Notes: generated by a model from the letters alone, not told the origin. A DNA stretch of 7,502 nucleotides from Comamonadaceae bacterium (GCA_947458305.1 CANGZO010000112.1:1-7502), one strand, 5' to 3'; shown: positions 1 through 6,114, counted from the first letter of the stretch. Numbers and translations are program-made.

Positions 1-472
1 CCGCATCGTCATGACCACTTCCTCGAGTGGTTTGTACGGCAACTTTGGCCAGGCCAACTACGGTGCGGCCAAGATGGCTTTGGCGGGACTGATGCAAACC
101 CTGTCGATCGAGGGCGAGAAACACCACATTCGGGTCAACTGCTTGGCCCCCACAGCCGCTACCCGCATGACCGAAGGCCTGATGCCCGAGGCGGTGCTGC
201 AAGCCCTGGACCCCAGCGCCGTGGTGCCTGCCATGCTGGTCATGGCGAGCGACGATGCGCCCAACCGCACCATCATTTGCGCAGGCGCAGGCAGCTTTGA
301 AGTGGCCCACATCACCCTGACCCAGGGCGTGCATCTGGGCACGGGCCCTGATACCGCCGAGCGCCTGTTGGCGGCCATGGCGCAAGTCACAGACCGCGAT
401 GGCGAGACCGTGCCGCGTTCGGGCTCGGAGCAGGGCTCGCTGGAAGTCGGCAAAGCCATGAAAGCGCATTGA
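1..472 (+). CDS. SDR family oxidoreductase, 3-hydroxyacyl-CoA dehydrogenase (MFE-2) type, 5' truncated
   Basis: This is the C-terminal half of a short-chain dehydrogenase/reductase. The reading frame is open from base 2 and continues through the Met codon at 11, so the true start and the NAD(P)-binding Rossmann part lie outside the window. The visible part begins in the catalytic core. A Ser triplet precedes GNFGQANYGAAK, giving the SDR Tyr-x-x-x-Lys pair, with the first Ser of the triplet 13 residues before the Tyr as in FabG. It is followed by IRVNCLAPTAATRMTE, typical of the hydroxyacyl-CoA dehydrogenase domain of peroxisomal multifunctional enzyme type 2 and its bacterial relatives. About 100 further residues form the C-terminal extension seen in that group. 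The likely reaction is NAD-dependent oxidation of a 3-hydroxyacyl-CoA in a degradation pathway; the substrate is not visible. The next gene starts 27 bases on, so the two are probably cotranscribed. Family call firm; substrate inferred. Confidence 0.88.
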   Translation, partial: RIVMTTSSSGLYGNFGQANYGAAKMALAGLMQTLSIEGEKHHIRVNCLAPTAATRMTEGLMPEAVLQALDPSAVVPAMLVMASDDAPNRTIICAGAGSFEVAHITLTQGVHLGTGPDTAERLLAAMAQVTDRDGETVPRSGSEQGSLEVGKAMKAH

Positions 473-499
473 ATTCCCCAAACGGCTAAAGGTGCATCC

Positions 500-979
500 A
501 TGACCACAGAAATCCCCACCCTCACCAAGCGCAAGCTTCAGGCTCAGGTGATTGGCCCCATCTATGCGGAGATGGTGGCGCAAATCGGAGAGGAGCGCGC
601 GGCCCTCATTCTGGACACGGCCATTCGCAAAGCCGCGGTGGCAGAAGGCCAGTATTTTGCGGAGAAGGTGGGCGGCCAGACCTCCATGGCCGACTTCATC
701 CAGCTCTATGAAAATTGGACCCACGATGGTGCTCTGGAGATGAAGGTGCTCGAAGCCAGCGACACAGTGTTCGACTTCGACATCACGCGCTGCAAGTATG
801 CCGAGACCTATAAAGAAATGGGCTTGGGCCACATTGGCCATTTGCTCTCTTGCAACCGGGACGGCACGTTTTGCCAAGGCTATGACCCGAACATATCTCT
901 GGAGCGCAAGCAAACCATCATGGAAGGCGCGTCTTGCTGCACCTTCCGTTACCGTTACAACGCCAAACCTGCGGCTTAG
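500..979 (+). CDS. L-2-amino-thiazoline-4-carboxylic acid hydrolase family protein
   Basis: A 159-residue soluble protein with no signal peptide or membrane segment. The C-terminal half carries the pattern of the ATC hydrolase family (PF14196): RCKYAETYKEMGL near residues 97-109, LLSCNRDGTF at 115-124, a GYDPNI stretch at 127-132, then the QTIMEGASCC block at 138-147 and a final FRY. Cysteines 98, 118, 125, 146 and 147 are candidates for catalysis or metal binding. The founding member opens the ring of 2-amino-thiazoline-4-carboxylate on the Pseudomonas route from DL-ATC to L-cysteine. Most homologues are untested and may act on other substrates. The ATG at 500 has AAGG at 489-492, seven bases upstream. 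It follows the SDR gene closely and is probably translated from the same transcript, which suggests a shared catabolic pathway rather than cysteine synthesis. Family call good; actual substrate unknown. Confidence 0.85.
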   Translation: MTTEIPTLTKRKLQAQVIGPIYAEMVAQIGEERAALILDTAIRKAAVAEGQYFAEKVGGQTSMADFIQLYENWTHDGALEMKVLEASDTVFDFDITRCKYAETYKEMGLGHIGHLLSCNRDGTFCQGYDPNISLERKQTIMEGASCCTFRYRYNAKPAA

Positions 980-1076
980 TTGTGCTGCGGTCCACGGTGA
1001 TGCATTCAGTGAATGAAAAAGCTGTTGCCAGAGCAGTGATCACCGAGACGATTCGCGATGATGAAACGAGGACTCC
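980..1076. other. Intergenic region with a small palindrome
   Basis: This 97-base gap lies between the ATC-hydrolase-like gene and the esterase. It contains a 13-base imperfect palindrome, CATTC-AGT-GAATG, at 1003-1015, followed by five A residues. There is no T-run on the plus strand after it, so it does not look like a terminator for the upstream gene; it could be an operator or chance. A good Shine-Dalgarno sequence, GAGGA, sits at 1068-1072. No convincing -35/-10 pair could be read by eye. A separate promoter for the esterase gene is plausible but unproven. Confidence 0.35.
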
Positions 1077-2021
1077 ATGTTGATGCTCCAAAACGCTCGC
1101 GTCTGTCATGTGCCCCTGGCTTTGTTGACACTCTTTTTGCTGGTCATGGCCGCTCCAGCATTCAGTGAAGTCATATCCAGCAATGTTGACGTTCCAGTTG
1201 TGGGTGCCAAATGCAATGACCGAGTGAAAGAGGTCAGTCGTGTTGGGGGACTTCTGCGTGTGCCAACCAAGGCCTCAGAACAAGTCCCCGCCGTGGTCTT
1301 GCTCCACAGCAATGCGGGCATCGTGGGGGTTGGTGGTTTTTATGCGCGGGCGCTCAATGCAGTGGGTATCGCGACCCTGGAGATTGATTCCTACACGCCC
1401 CGTGGCGTGCGAAGTGGCAGCGAACCCAATGCACCGGTCTTATGTGACCGATTGCAAGATGCATGGGGTGCACTTGTTTATCTCGCCAAAGATGCAAGGA
1501 TCAATCCAAACCAAATTGGCCTTGCAGGCTTTTCCAGTGGCGGTGCTGTTGCGATCATGGCGGGTATGGGCGTCAGACCTGCCCGATTGGCGCGAGACAA
1601 CCCAGCATTGCGGCAAGAGCAAGTTTTCGCGGCCCACTTTGCGCTTTATCCGGCCTGCAGCAACATCATGGATGACCAACAACGAATTCGTTCTTGGATC
1701 AACCCCGGTCGCCCACAAAATTGGGGCGCCACGGGCAAACCCATACACATTACTTCAGGCACCAACGACGATTTTGATTTCAATCCCAAGACCGACTGCT
1801 TGCGAATGAGCCAGGAGTTTCCTGCCATTGCCAGTCAATTGACTGTGCGGATGGTTGAGGGGGCTACTCATGCGTTTGATTGGCCTAGTCCACCTCCGCC
1901 TGCCTACAGTCCTTTTGCCAAGGCCCAGACTGGTGGCGTGGTGACGATGCGGTATTCCGCCAAAGAGGCTGCAATCGCTCAAAAGGAAATGGTCGAATAC
2001 TTTCTGAAAAATCTAAAGTAG
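1077..2021 (+). CDS. Secreted dienelactone hydrolase family protein (alpha/beta hydrolase)
   Basis: A 314-residue alpha/beta hydrolase with an N-terminal signal peptide: a hydrophobic run at residues 12-25 and a likely cleavage after AFS at residue 30. The nucleophile elbow is GFSSG at 151-155, making Ser153 the nucleophile. The acid is probably Asp231 or Asp232 in SGTNDD, and the base is His265 in EGATHAF. LLHSNAG at 75-81 is the usual HG-like oxyanion region. Cys194 (YPAC) and Cys241 (TDC) fall where exported dienelactone-hydrolase-like proteins often have cysteines and could form a disulfide, which fits a periplasmic location. Substrate unknown: an ester or lactone hydrolase. GAGGA at 1068-1072 lies 4 bases before the ATG at 1077 and 10 before a second in-frame ATG at 1083, so either start is possible and both keep the signal peptide. 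Base composition is visibly less G/C-rich than in neighbouring genes, and the gene appears to be a single transcription unit. Confidence 0.87.
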   Translation: MLMLQNARVCHVPLALLTLFLLVMAAPAFSEVISSNVDVPVVGAKCNDRVKEVSRVGGLLRVPTKASEQVPAVVLLHSNAGIVGVGGFYARALNAVGIATLEIDSYTPRGVRSGSEPNAPVLCDRLQDAWGALVYLAKDARINPNQIGLAGFSSGGAVAIMAGMGVRPARLARDNPALRQEQVFAAHFALYPACSNIMDDQQRIRSWINPGRPQNWGATGKPIHITSGTNDDFDFNPKTDCLRMSQEFPAIASQLTVRMVEGATHAFDWPSPPPPAYSPFAKAQTGGVVTMRYSAKEAAIAQKEMVEYFLKNLK

Positions 2022-2024
2022 GCC

Positions 2025-2052
2025 GTGGGCGATGGAAGCAGCCCACTGCTTC
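2025..2052. repeat. Overlapping inverted repeats (alternative hairpins) just after the esterase stop
   Basis: Starting four bases after the esterase stop codon there are two mutually exclusive stems that share the same GCCCAC bases. One pairs GTGGGC (2025-2030) with GCCCAC (2041-2046). The other pairs GAAGCAG (2035-2041) with CTGCTTC (2046-2052) around a four-base CCCA loop. Neither is followed by a T-run on either strand, so this is not a standard intrinsic terminator. It may protect or end the esterase mRNA in another way, for instance by Rho-dependent ending followed by trimming. The rest of the gap, 2053-2155, shows nothing recognisable. Confidence 0.35.
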
Positions 2053-2155
2053 AGTGACTCACAGGGGGCGTTTGGTGAGGGTGAAGTCTGTGCACACGGG
2101 GGCAGATAGTTGAAGCCCAAAAGAGGCGTGATTTCACTCAACAGGGGACTGGCAG

Positions 2156-2178
2156 AAAAAGCATCAATAGCGTGATGC
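2156..2178 (-). terminator. Probable intrinsic terminator of the mltB / Trp-rich / thioesterase operon
   Basis: Read on the minus strand, GCATCA (2178-2173) pairs perfectly with TGATGC (2166-2161) around the six-base loop CGCTAT. Five T residues (2160-2156) follow directly. The TGA stop codon of the thioesterase gene (2166-2164) is itself part of the 3' arm. The stem is short, at six base pairs with three G-C pairs, so termination strength is uncertain. Position and T-run fit a transcript end for the minus-strand genes. Confidence 0.5.
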
Positions 2179-2598
2179 GCTTTGCAAGACGGCCATGGTT
2201 ACCCTGGATACGCAGACCAGTTTCCCGCCCTCGTCGCTGATGCGAACATCCCAGACATGGCTTGTACGGCCCAGATGCAAGGGCCTGGCCACGCCATAGA
2301 CCCACCCATCCGATACAGCACGGACATGGTTGGCATTGATTTCCTGCCCGACACAATGGTGTTTTTCAGGATCGACGACCAGAGACGCAGCCCATGAGGC
2401 CAAGGTTTCGGCCAGAACAACGGACACACCGCCATGCAGCACGCCAGCAGGTTGCCGAGTCCGGGCATCGACGGGCATGCGTGCTTTGAGGTAGTTTTCA
2501 CCCGCCTCCAGCATCTCGATGCCAAGATGCCCATTTGCACACAGAGCTCCTCGTTCGTTCAGAAGCTCAAGGTTGGGGGAACTGTTCCAGATGGTCAT
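2164..2598 (-). CDS. Hotdog-fold acyl-CoA thioesterase, YdiI/MenI-like (PaaI superfamily)
   Basis: A 144-residue single hotdog domain that resembles E. coli YdiI (MenI) and YbdB (EntH) along its whole length. Matching blocks are MPVDARTRQPAGVLHGG (residues 41-57), SVVLAETLAS (59-68), INANHVR (87-93) and RPLHLGRTSHVWDV (105-118). Gln49, His55 and Glu64 fall at the positions of the catalytic Gln48, His54 and Glu63 of YdiI, so the enzyme should be active. Family members hydrolyse acyl-CoA or aroyl-CoA thioesters. YdiI acts on 1,4-dihydroxy-2-naphthoyl-CoA, but an organism of this type probably relies on ubiquinone, so a broad clean-up or aromatic-CoA role is more likely (inference). The start matches the homologue's N-terminus and has AAGGGAA at 2611-2605, six bases upstream. 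It is the last gene of the minus-strand cluster, 48 bases after the Trp-rich gene, and its stop codon lies in a likely terminator. Confidence 0.9.
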   Translation of the reverse strand: MTIWNSSPNLELLNERGALCANGHLGIEMLEAGENYLKARMPVDARTRQPAGVLHGGVSVVLAETLASWAASLVVDPEKHHCVGQEINANHVRAVSDGWVYGVARPLHLGRTSHVWDVRISDEGGKLVCVSRVTMAVLQSASRY

Positions 2599-2646
2599 GC
2601 TTGATTCCCTTAGAGATGTGGCATCTTAATTGGGCGTCAGGCCCAG

Positions 2647-2868
2647 TCAAACCCAACCCTGCCTCCACACGCGGTCGTCCTGCAGTTCACGCCAAGCGAT
2701 GACTTGAGTTGCTTTTGAAAACACCGCTTCGATTTCCACCTGTTCAATCGGGTCGGTGGGCAGTTCGGGCTGAATCACCCGGCTGACCAAAAAGTGCTTT
2801 TGCTTGGCCATGGGTTTGACCGCCGTCCACTTGCTCAGCAGCAGTTTTTTGGGGTTCAGCGGGTTCAT
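2647..2868 (-). CDS. Small Trp-rich protein of the TIGR02450 / DUF2389 family
   Basis: A 73-residue basic protein of unknown function. Its N-terminal NPKKLLLSKWTAVKP followed by KHFLVSRV is the hallmark of the conserved TIGR02450 Trp-rich family. The tryptophans are W14, W59, W68 and W72, the last three clustered in the tail with ARG-rich spacing (WRELQDDRVWRQGW). There is no signal peptide or membrane segment. The frame is open from a GTG at 2880, but there AGGAG (2884-2880) overlaps the start codon itself. The ATG at 2868 lies 11 bases after AGGAG and gives an N-terminus like that of other family members, so it is preferred. The ribosome binding site overlaps the mltB stop codon (2886-2884), suggesting translational coupling with mltB. 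The family's role is unknown, and the link to a murein hydrolase here is only positional. Confidence 0.8.
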   Translation of the reverse strand: MNPLNPKKLLLSKWTAVKPMAKQKHFLVSRVIQPELPTDPIEQVEIEAVFSKATQVIAWRELQDDRVWRQGWV

Positions 2869-2883
2869 GAGTAACGGCACTCC

Positions 2884-4158
2884 TCAGCGGCTTTTTTGCA
2901 TTTCATGCGTCACCGCTTCGGCCAGATCGATCACCGCCATGGCGTAGTAGCTGCTCCAGTTGTAGCGGGTGATGGCGTAGAAGTTTTCGGTGCCCGCCAC
3001 GTAGCTGGGTGCATCTGTCCCGTTGCGCAATTCGATCAATGCCAAAGGGCCTGTGTGCTGCAGTGCAGCGCCTGACAGGCTGGCGCCTTTGCTGACAAAG
3101 TTGGCCACGCTGAAGGTGGGCAAGATGTCGGGGGCCATCAGGCTGTCCATGTCGGTTTGGCCTGGGGTGAGGGTGACGGGGTAGTGCGTGGGCATGCCGG
3201 GCCGCCAGTCAAAGGCTTTGAAGTAGTTGGCCACCGAGCCAATGGCGTCGGTCGGGCTGCCAAACAGATCGATGCGGCCATTGCCATCAAAGTCCACCGC
3301 GTGGCGCGCCCAGCTGGAGGGCATGAATTGCGGCAAGCCCATGGCGCCGGCATAGCTGCCCCGAATGCTCATGGGGTCGGCCCCGCTGCGCGAGGTGAGC
3401 AGCAAAAATTGTTCCAGTTCGCCTTTGAAAAAGCTTTCTCTGGCAGCGGCTCTCGGGTGTGCGGCCGGGAAGTGGAAAGCCAAAGTGGCCAAGGCATCGA
3501 TGACGCGGAAGTTGCCCGTGTATTGGCCATAAAAAGTTTCCACACCAATGATGGCCACCACCACCGAGGCGGGCACACCAAATTCTCGCTCTGCACGTTC
3601 AAGAGCGATGCGGTGGGTTTGCCAAAAACGCAGGCCTGCCTGGATGCGTTGCGGCTCGATGAACCTGGCGCGGTAAGCCGCCCAGTTTTTGGCAGCCGGG
3701 CTGCTGGGGGGTAAAACCAAGCGTTCTACCGAAGGCAGTCGGCGGGCCTGCCCCAGGTGTTTGCGGACCCATTGCGGGTCCAGTTGCAAGCGTTCGGCTG
3801 CTTGGCTTGACCAGTCCATGGCCGCGCTCGATTCGCTGAAAAACAGGCCTGCGGCCGCAGGTAACGCGGCCTTGGCTGCGTTGGTTTTTGGTTTGGCAGA
3901 TTGAGGGGCTTTGTTTTTGGACTTGGTTTTGGCCGATGGGGTGCCTTGTTTTGCAGCCTTGGCTGCTTGTGGAGGTGCTGCGTTGGCCTTGGCTTTGGGT
4001 TTTGGGTTGGGCGTTGCGGCGGCTTTGGGCGTGGCTTGCGGTTCGGCCTGTGCCCAAGAGGTGTGGGGTCCCAAAGCGGTCAAAAGCAGTGACAAAGCCA
4101 GAGGGGCCCAGCGTTTTGGCGTGGATTTTGGCGGAAAGTGAAAAAGGGCTGGGTGCAT
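2884..4158 (-). CDS. mltB: Lytic murein transglycosylase B (GH103)
   Basis: A 424-residue periplasmic enzyme that cleaves the MurNAc-GlcNAc bond of peptidoglycan and forms 1,6-anhydro-MurNAc ends. A signal peptide covers residues 1-38 (hydrophobic run 18-30, likely cleavage at AQA|E). Residues 39-103 form a low-complexity linker rich in Ala, Lys and Pro. The catalytic domain follows: Glu207 in IIGVETFYG is the catalytic acid, GAMGLPQFMPSSW is at 271-283, an EF-hand-like DFDGNGRIDLF at 289-299 matches the calcium site of E. coli MltB, and YNWSSYYAMAV at 399-409 is the usual C-terminal motif. The protein has no cysteine at all, so it cannot be a lipoprotein like E. coli MltB. The ATG at 4158 has only a weak ribosome binding site (TGGA); no later in-frame start would keep the signal peptide. 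It is the first gene of the minus-strand cluster, 15 bases before the Trp-rich gene. Confidence 0.93.
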   Translation of the reverse strand: MHPALFHFPPKSTPKRWAPLALSLLLTALGPHTSWAQAEPQATPKAAATPNPKPKAKANAAPPQAAKAAKQGTPSAKTKSKNKAPQSAKPKTNAAKAALPAAAGLFFSESSAAMDWSSQAAERLQLDPQWVRKHLGQARRLPSVERLVLPPSSPAAKNWAAYRARFIEPQRIQAGLRFWQTHRIALERAEREFGVPASVVVAIIGVETFYGQYTGNFRVIDALATLAFHFPAAHPRAAARESFFKGELEQFLLLTSRSGADPMSIRGSYAGAMGLPQFMPSSWARHAVDFDGNGRIDLFGSPTDAIGSVANYFKAFDWRPGMPTHYPVTLTPGQTDMDSLMAPDILPTFSVANFVSKGASLSGAALQHTGPLALIELRNGTDAPSYVAGTENFYAITRYNWSSYYAMAVIDLAEAVTHEMQKSR

Positions 4159-4301
4159 GGGGTGTCCAGTTTAAACGCCGAGTTGTCTCAGTTTGGGGCC
4201 ATGTGGGCGCATGGACCGCGTGATAAGCTGGAACCCACAAAAATAAAGCCATCCAACAAAACCATCAGCTACAAGCTGGGGCCATTCGGGAAGACGAGAC
4301 C
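4159..4301. promoter_or_regulatory. Divergent intergenic region between mltB and the deacetylase-like gene
   Basis: Both flanking genes read outward from this 143-base stretch, so it should hold the promoter of each. I could not pick a -35/-10 pair with confidence on either strand. It contains the inverted repeat CCATG-(6)-CATGG at 4199-4214, a possible operator. It also has a locally A-rich patch, ACAAAAATAAAG, around 4237-4248. The sequence before the deacetylase ATG has only a weak ribosome binding site (GACGAG). The promoter role is inferred from gene orientation alone. Confidence 0.4.
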
Positions 4302-5255
4302 ATGGGCGCGACAGGTTATTTCACCCACCCAGCTTGCTGGAAGCACGAGATGGGGCCAGGCCACCCCGAGTGCCCGGAGCGATTGGGCGCCATCGAAGAC
4401 CGGCTGCTCATCAGTGGCGTGGACATGGCTTTGCAACGGCGCGAGGCCACCCCAGCGGCTTTGGCCGACATCGAGTTGGCCCACGGGCGCATGCATGTGG
4501 CGGCTTTGCGCGGTTTGGGTGACATGTTGCGCGAGGACATGGCCGCTGGCGGACCCACCCACACCAGCTTGGACCCGGACACGATGATCAATGCCCACAC
4601 CTGGGATGCCGCGCTGGTGTCTGCGGGTGCGGCCATCGACGCCACCGATGCCGTGATGGCGGGCGAGTTGGAGAACGCCTTTTGCGCAGTACGACCACCG
4701 GGTCATCACGCGTGCCGCGACAAGGCCATGGGCTTTTGCTTTTTCAACAACGTGGCGATTGCTGCCAAGTACGCTCTGGAGCGGCATGGCCTCAAGCGCG
4801 TGGCGATTGTGGACTTTGACGTGCACCACGGCAATGGTACCGAAGACATCGTGGCGGGGGACGAGCGCATCTTGATGGTGAGCTTTTTTCAGCATCCGTT
4901 CTACCCCGAAGGTGGCTCCACATCGAGCGCGGCCAATTTGGTCAATCTGCCCGTGCCGGCTTACACCAAAGGCATGGACATCCGCGAGTTGGTGGACATG
5001 ATGTGGCTGCCGCGCCTAGAGGCCCACAAGCCCGAGTTGATCTTCATCAGCGCGGGGTTTGACGCGCACCGCGAGGACGACATGGCCCAGATGGGTTTGG
5101 TCGAGCAAGATTACGCCTGGATCACCCAGCGCATCAAAGATGTGGCGCTGCGTCATGCCCAAGGCCGCATCGTCAGTTGCCTGGAAGGCGGCTACAACCT
5201 GAGCGCTCTGGGCCGCAGCGTCGAGGCGCATTTAAGGGTTTTGGCCGACGTTTGA
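4302..5255 (+). CDS. Histone deacetylase family protein (class II, zinc amidohydrolase)
   Basis: A 317-residue cytoplasmic arginase/deacetylase-fold enzyme, about the size of a single HDAC domain. The family motifs appear in order: HPECPERL at residues 21-28, RPPGHHA at 131-137 with the catalytic dyad His135-His136, GFCFFNN at 144-150, DFDVHHGNGTE at 171-181, SAGFDAH at 250-256 and LEGGYN at 294-299. Zinc ligands are expected to be Asp173, His175 and Asp254, and Tyr298 is the transition-state tyrosine, so all active-site residues are present. Bacterial members remove acetyl groups from acetylpolyamines, acetylated proteins or other small amides; the sequence alone does not choose between these. 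The ATG at 4302 is the start that keeps the conserved N-terminus (GYFTHPACWKHEMGPGHPE). It is the first of three plus-strand genes; the crotonase starts 58 bases after its stop. Confidence 0.93.
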   Translation: MGATGYFTHPACWKHEMGPGHPECPERLGAIEDRLLISGVDMALQRREATPAALADIELAHGRMHVAALRGLGDMLREDMAAGGPTHTSLDPDTMINAHTWDAALVSAGAAIDATDAVMAGELENAFCAVRPPGHHACRDKAMGFCFFNNVAIAAKYALERHGLKRVAIVDFDVHHGNGTEDIVAGDERILMVSFFQHPFYPEGGSTSSAANLVNLPVPAYTKGMDIRELVDMMWLPRLEAHKPELIFISAGFDAHREDDMAQMGLVEQDYAWITQRIKDVALRHAQGRIVSCLEGGYNLSALGRSVEAHLRVLADV

Positions 5256-5313
5256 CCAGAGCGGCGAGCGTGCATTCGACGGCTTGCCACTGAGTTTCGG
5301 CACAATCGGGTCC

Positions 5314-6114
5314 ATGACCGAACCGACCTCACTCCCAACCCCGAATGTGCTGCTCCATGAGCGCGATGTCCATGGCGTGCACCGGCTGACTTTGAACAGC
5401 CCTGCCAGCTTCAACACTTTGAGCGAAGCCATGCTGACCGCCTTGCAGCAAGCGCTGGATGCCATCGCGCAAGACGCGCAGGCGCGGGTGGTGGTGCTGG
5501 GCGCTGCGGGCAAGGCCTTTTGTGCCGGGCACAACCTGAAAGAAATGCGGGCTCAGCCCGAGTTGGCCTATTACCAAAAGCTGTTTGCCCAGTGCAGCCG
5601 CATGATGATGGCCATTCAAAAGCTGCCTGTGCCGGTGATTGCCCGTGTGCAAGGCTTGGCCACCGCTGCCGGTTGCCAGTTGGTGGCGCAATGCGATTTG
5701 GCGGTGTCGGTAGACAGCGCCACTTTCGGGGTGAATGGCATCGATGTCGGTCTGTTTTGTGCCACGCCCAGCGTTCCGCTGGTGCGCAACATGCACGCCA
5801 AGCAAGCCATGGAGATGCTGCTGACCGGTGGTTTCATCAGCGCTGGCGAGGCCCAAGCCCGTGGCTTGGTCAACCGCGTGTGTGCTGCCGATCAATTGGA
5901 TGCGCAGTTGGACGAGTTGGTGAATGCCATTTTGTCCAAGCCGCGTGAGGCGGTTAGGGTGGGCAAGGCTTTGTTTTACCAGCAGCGTGAGATGGGCATC
6001 GAGGCGGCTTATCAATTGGCGGGTCAGACCATGGCCTGCAACATGGTGCACGACGTGGCGCAAGAGGGCGTGCAGGCGTTCATCGACAAGAGGACACCCA
6101 CATGGCGGGCATGA
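5314..6114 (+). CDS. Enoyl-CoA hydratase/isomerase family protein, ECHDC3-like
   Basis: A 266-residue crotonase-fold protein. AGKAFCAGHNLKEM (residues 65-78) forms the first oxyanion-hole region and GLATAAGCQLVAQCDLAV (114-131) the second, with an FGVNGIDVGLFCATPSVPLVR block at 138-158. These match the ECHDC3 group rather than classical enoyl-CoA hydratases. At the positions of the two catalytic glutamates of rat hydratase (Glu144 and Glu164) there is Gln122 and, by my alignment, Gly142, so ordinary hydratase activity is doubtful. It may catalyse another acyl-CoA reaction or bind acyl-CoA. The ATG at 5314 is preferred over a TTG at 5284: it is an ATG and the extra residues match nothing. There is no clear Shine-Dalgarno sequence before it. 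Its 3' end overlaps the MscS gene by 13 bases, so coupled translation is likely. Confidence 0.88.
   Translation: MTEPTSLPTPNVLLHERDVHGVHRLTLNSPASFNTLSEAMLTALQQALDAIAQDAQARVVVLGAAGKAFCAGHNLKEMRAQPELAYYQKLFAQCSRMMMAIQKLPVPVIARVQGLATAAGCQLVAQCDLAVSVDSATFGVNGIDVGLFCATPSVPLVRNMHAKQAMEMLLTGGFISAGEAQARGLVNRVCAADQLDAQLDELVNAILSKPREAVRVGKALFYQQREMGIEAAYQLAGQTMACNMVHDVAQEGVQAFIDKRTPTWRA

Noticed and set aside
1002..1169. A 12-base direct repeat, GCATTCAGTGAA, at 1002-1013 and 1158-1169
   Set aside because: One or two such 12-base matches are expected by chance in a window of this size, and the second copy is explained as coding sequence at the signal-peptide cleavage site.
2632..2646. Possible terminator TGGGC-GTCAG-GCCCA between the Trp-rich and thioesterase genes
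   Set aside because: The stem is only five base pairs and no T-run follows on the minus strand, so readthrough into the thioesterase gene is more likely.
3157..3714. Open frame of 185 codons on the plus strand opposite mltB
   Set aside because: It is Gly/Ala/Val/His-rich with no motif, opposite the conserved catalytic domain of mltB.
3850..4045. G/T-rich low-complexity DNA that might be a repeat array
   Set aside because: It is the reverse complement of the Ala/Lys/Pro-rich linker codons of mltB. The units are irregular, with no fixed period or spacer, so it is neither a CRISPR nor a tandem array.
3599..4252. Open frame of 217 codons on the minus strand overlapping the mltB start
   Set aside because: It is in a different frame from mltB over its low-complexity linker and signal peptide. 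The mltB frame has the catalytic motifs, while this one has none.
5329..6063. Open frame of 244 codons on the minus strand inside the crotonase gene
   Set aside because: It lies entirely opposite a well-conserved coding gene. Its translation is a His/Gln/Leu-rich string with no family motif, as expected for the reverse strand of a G/C-biased gene.
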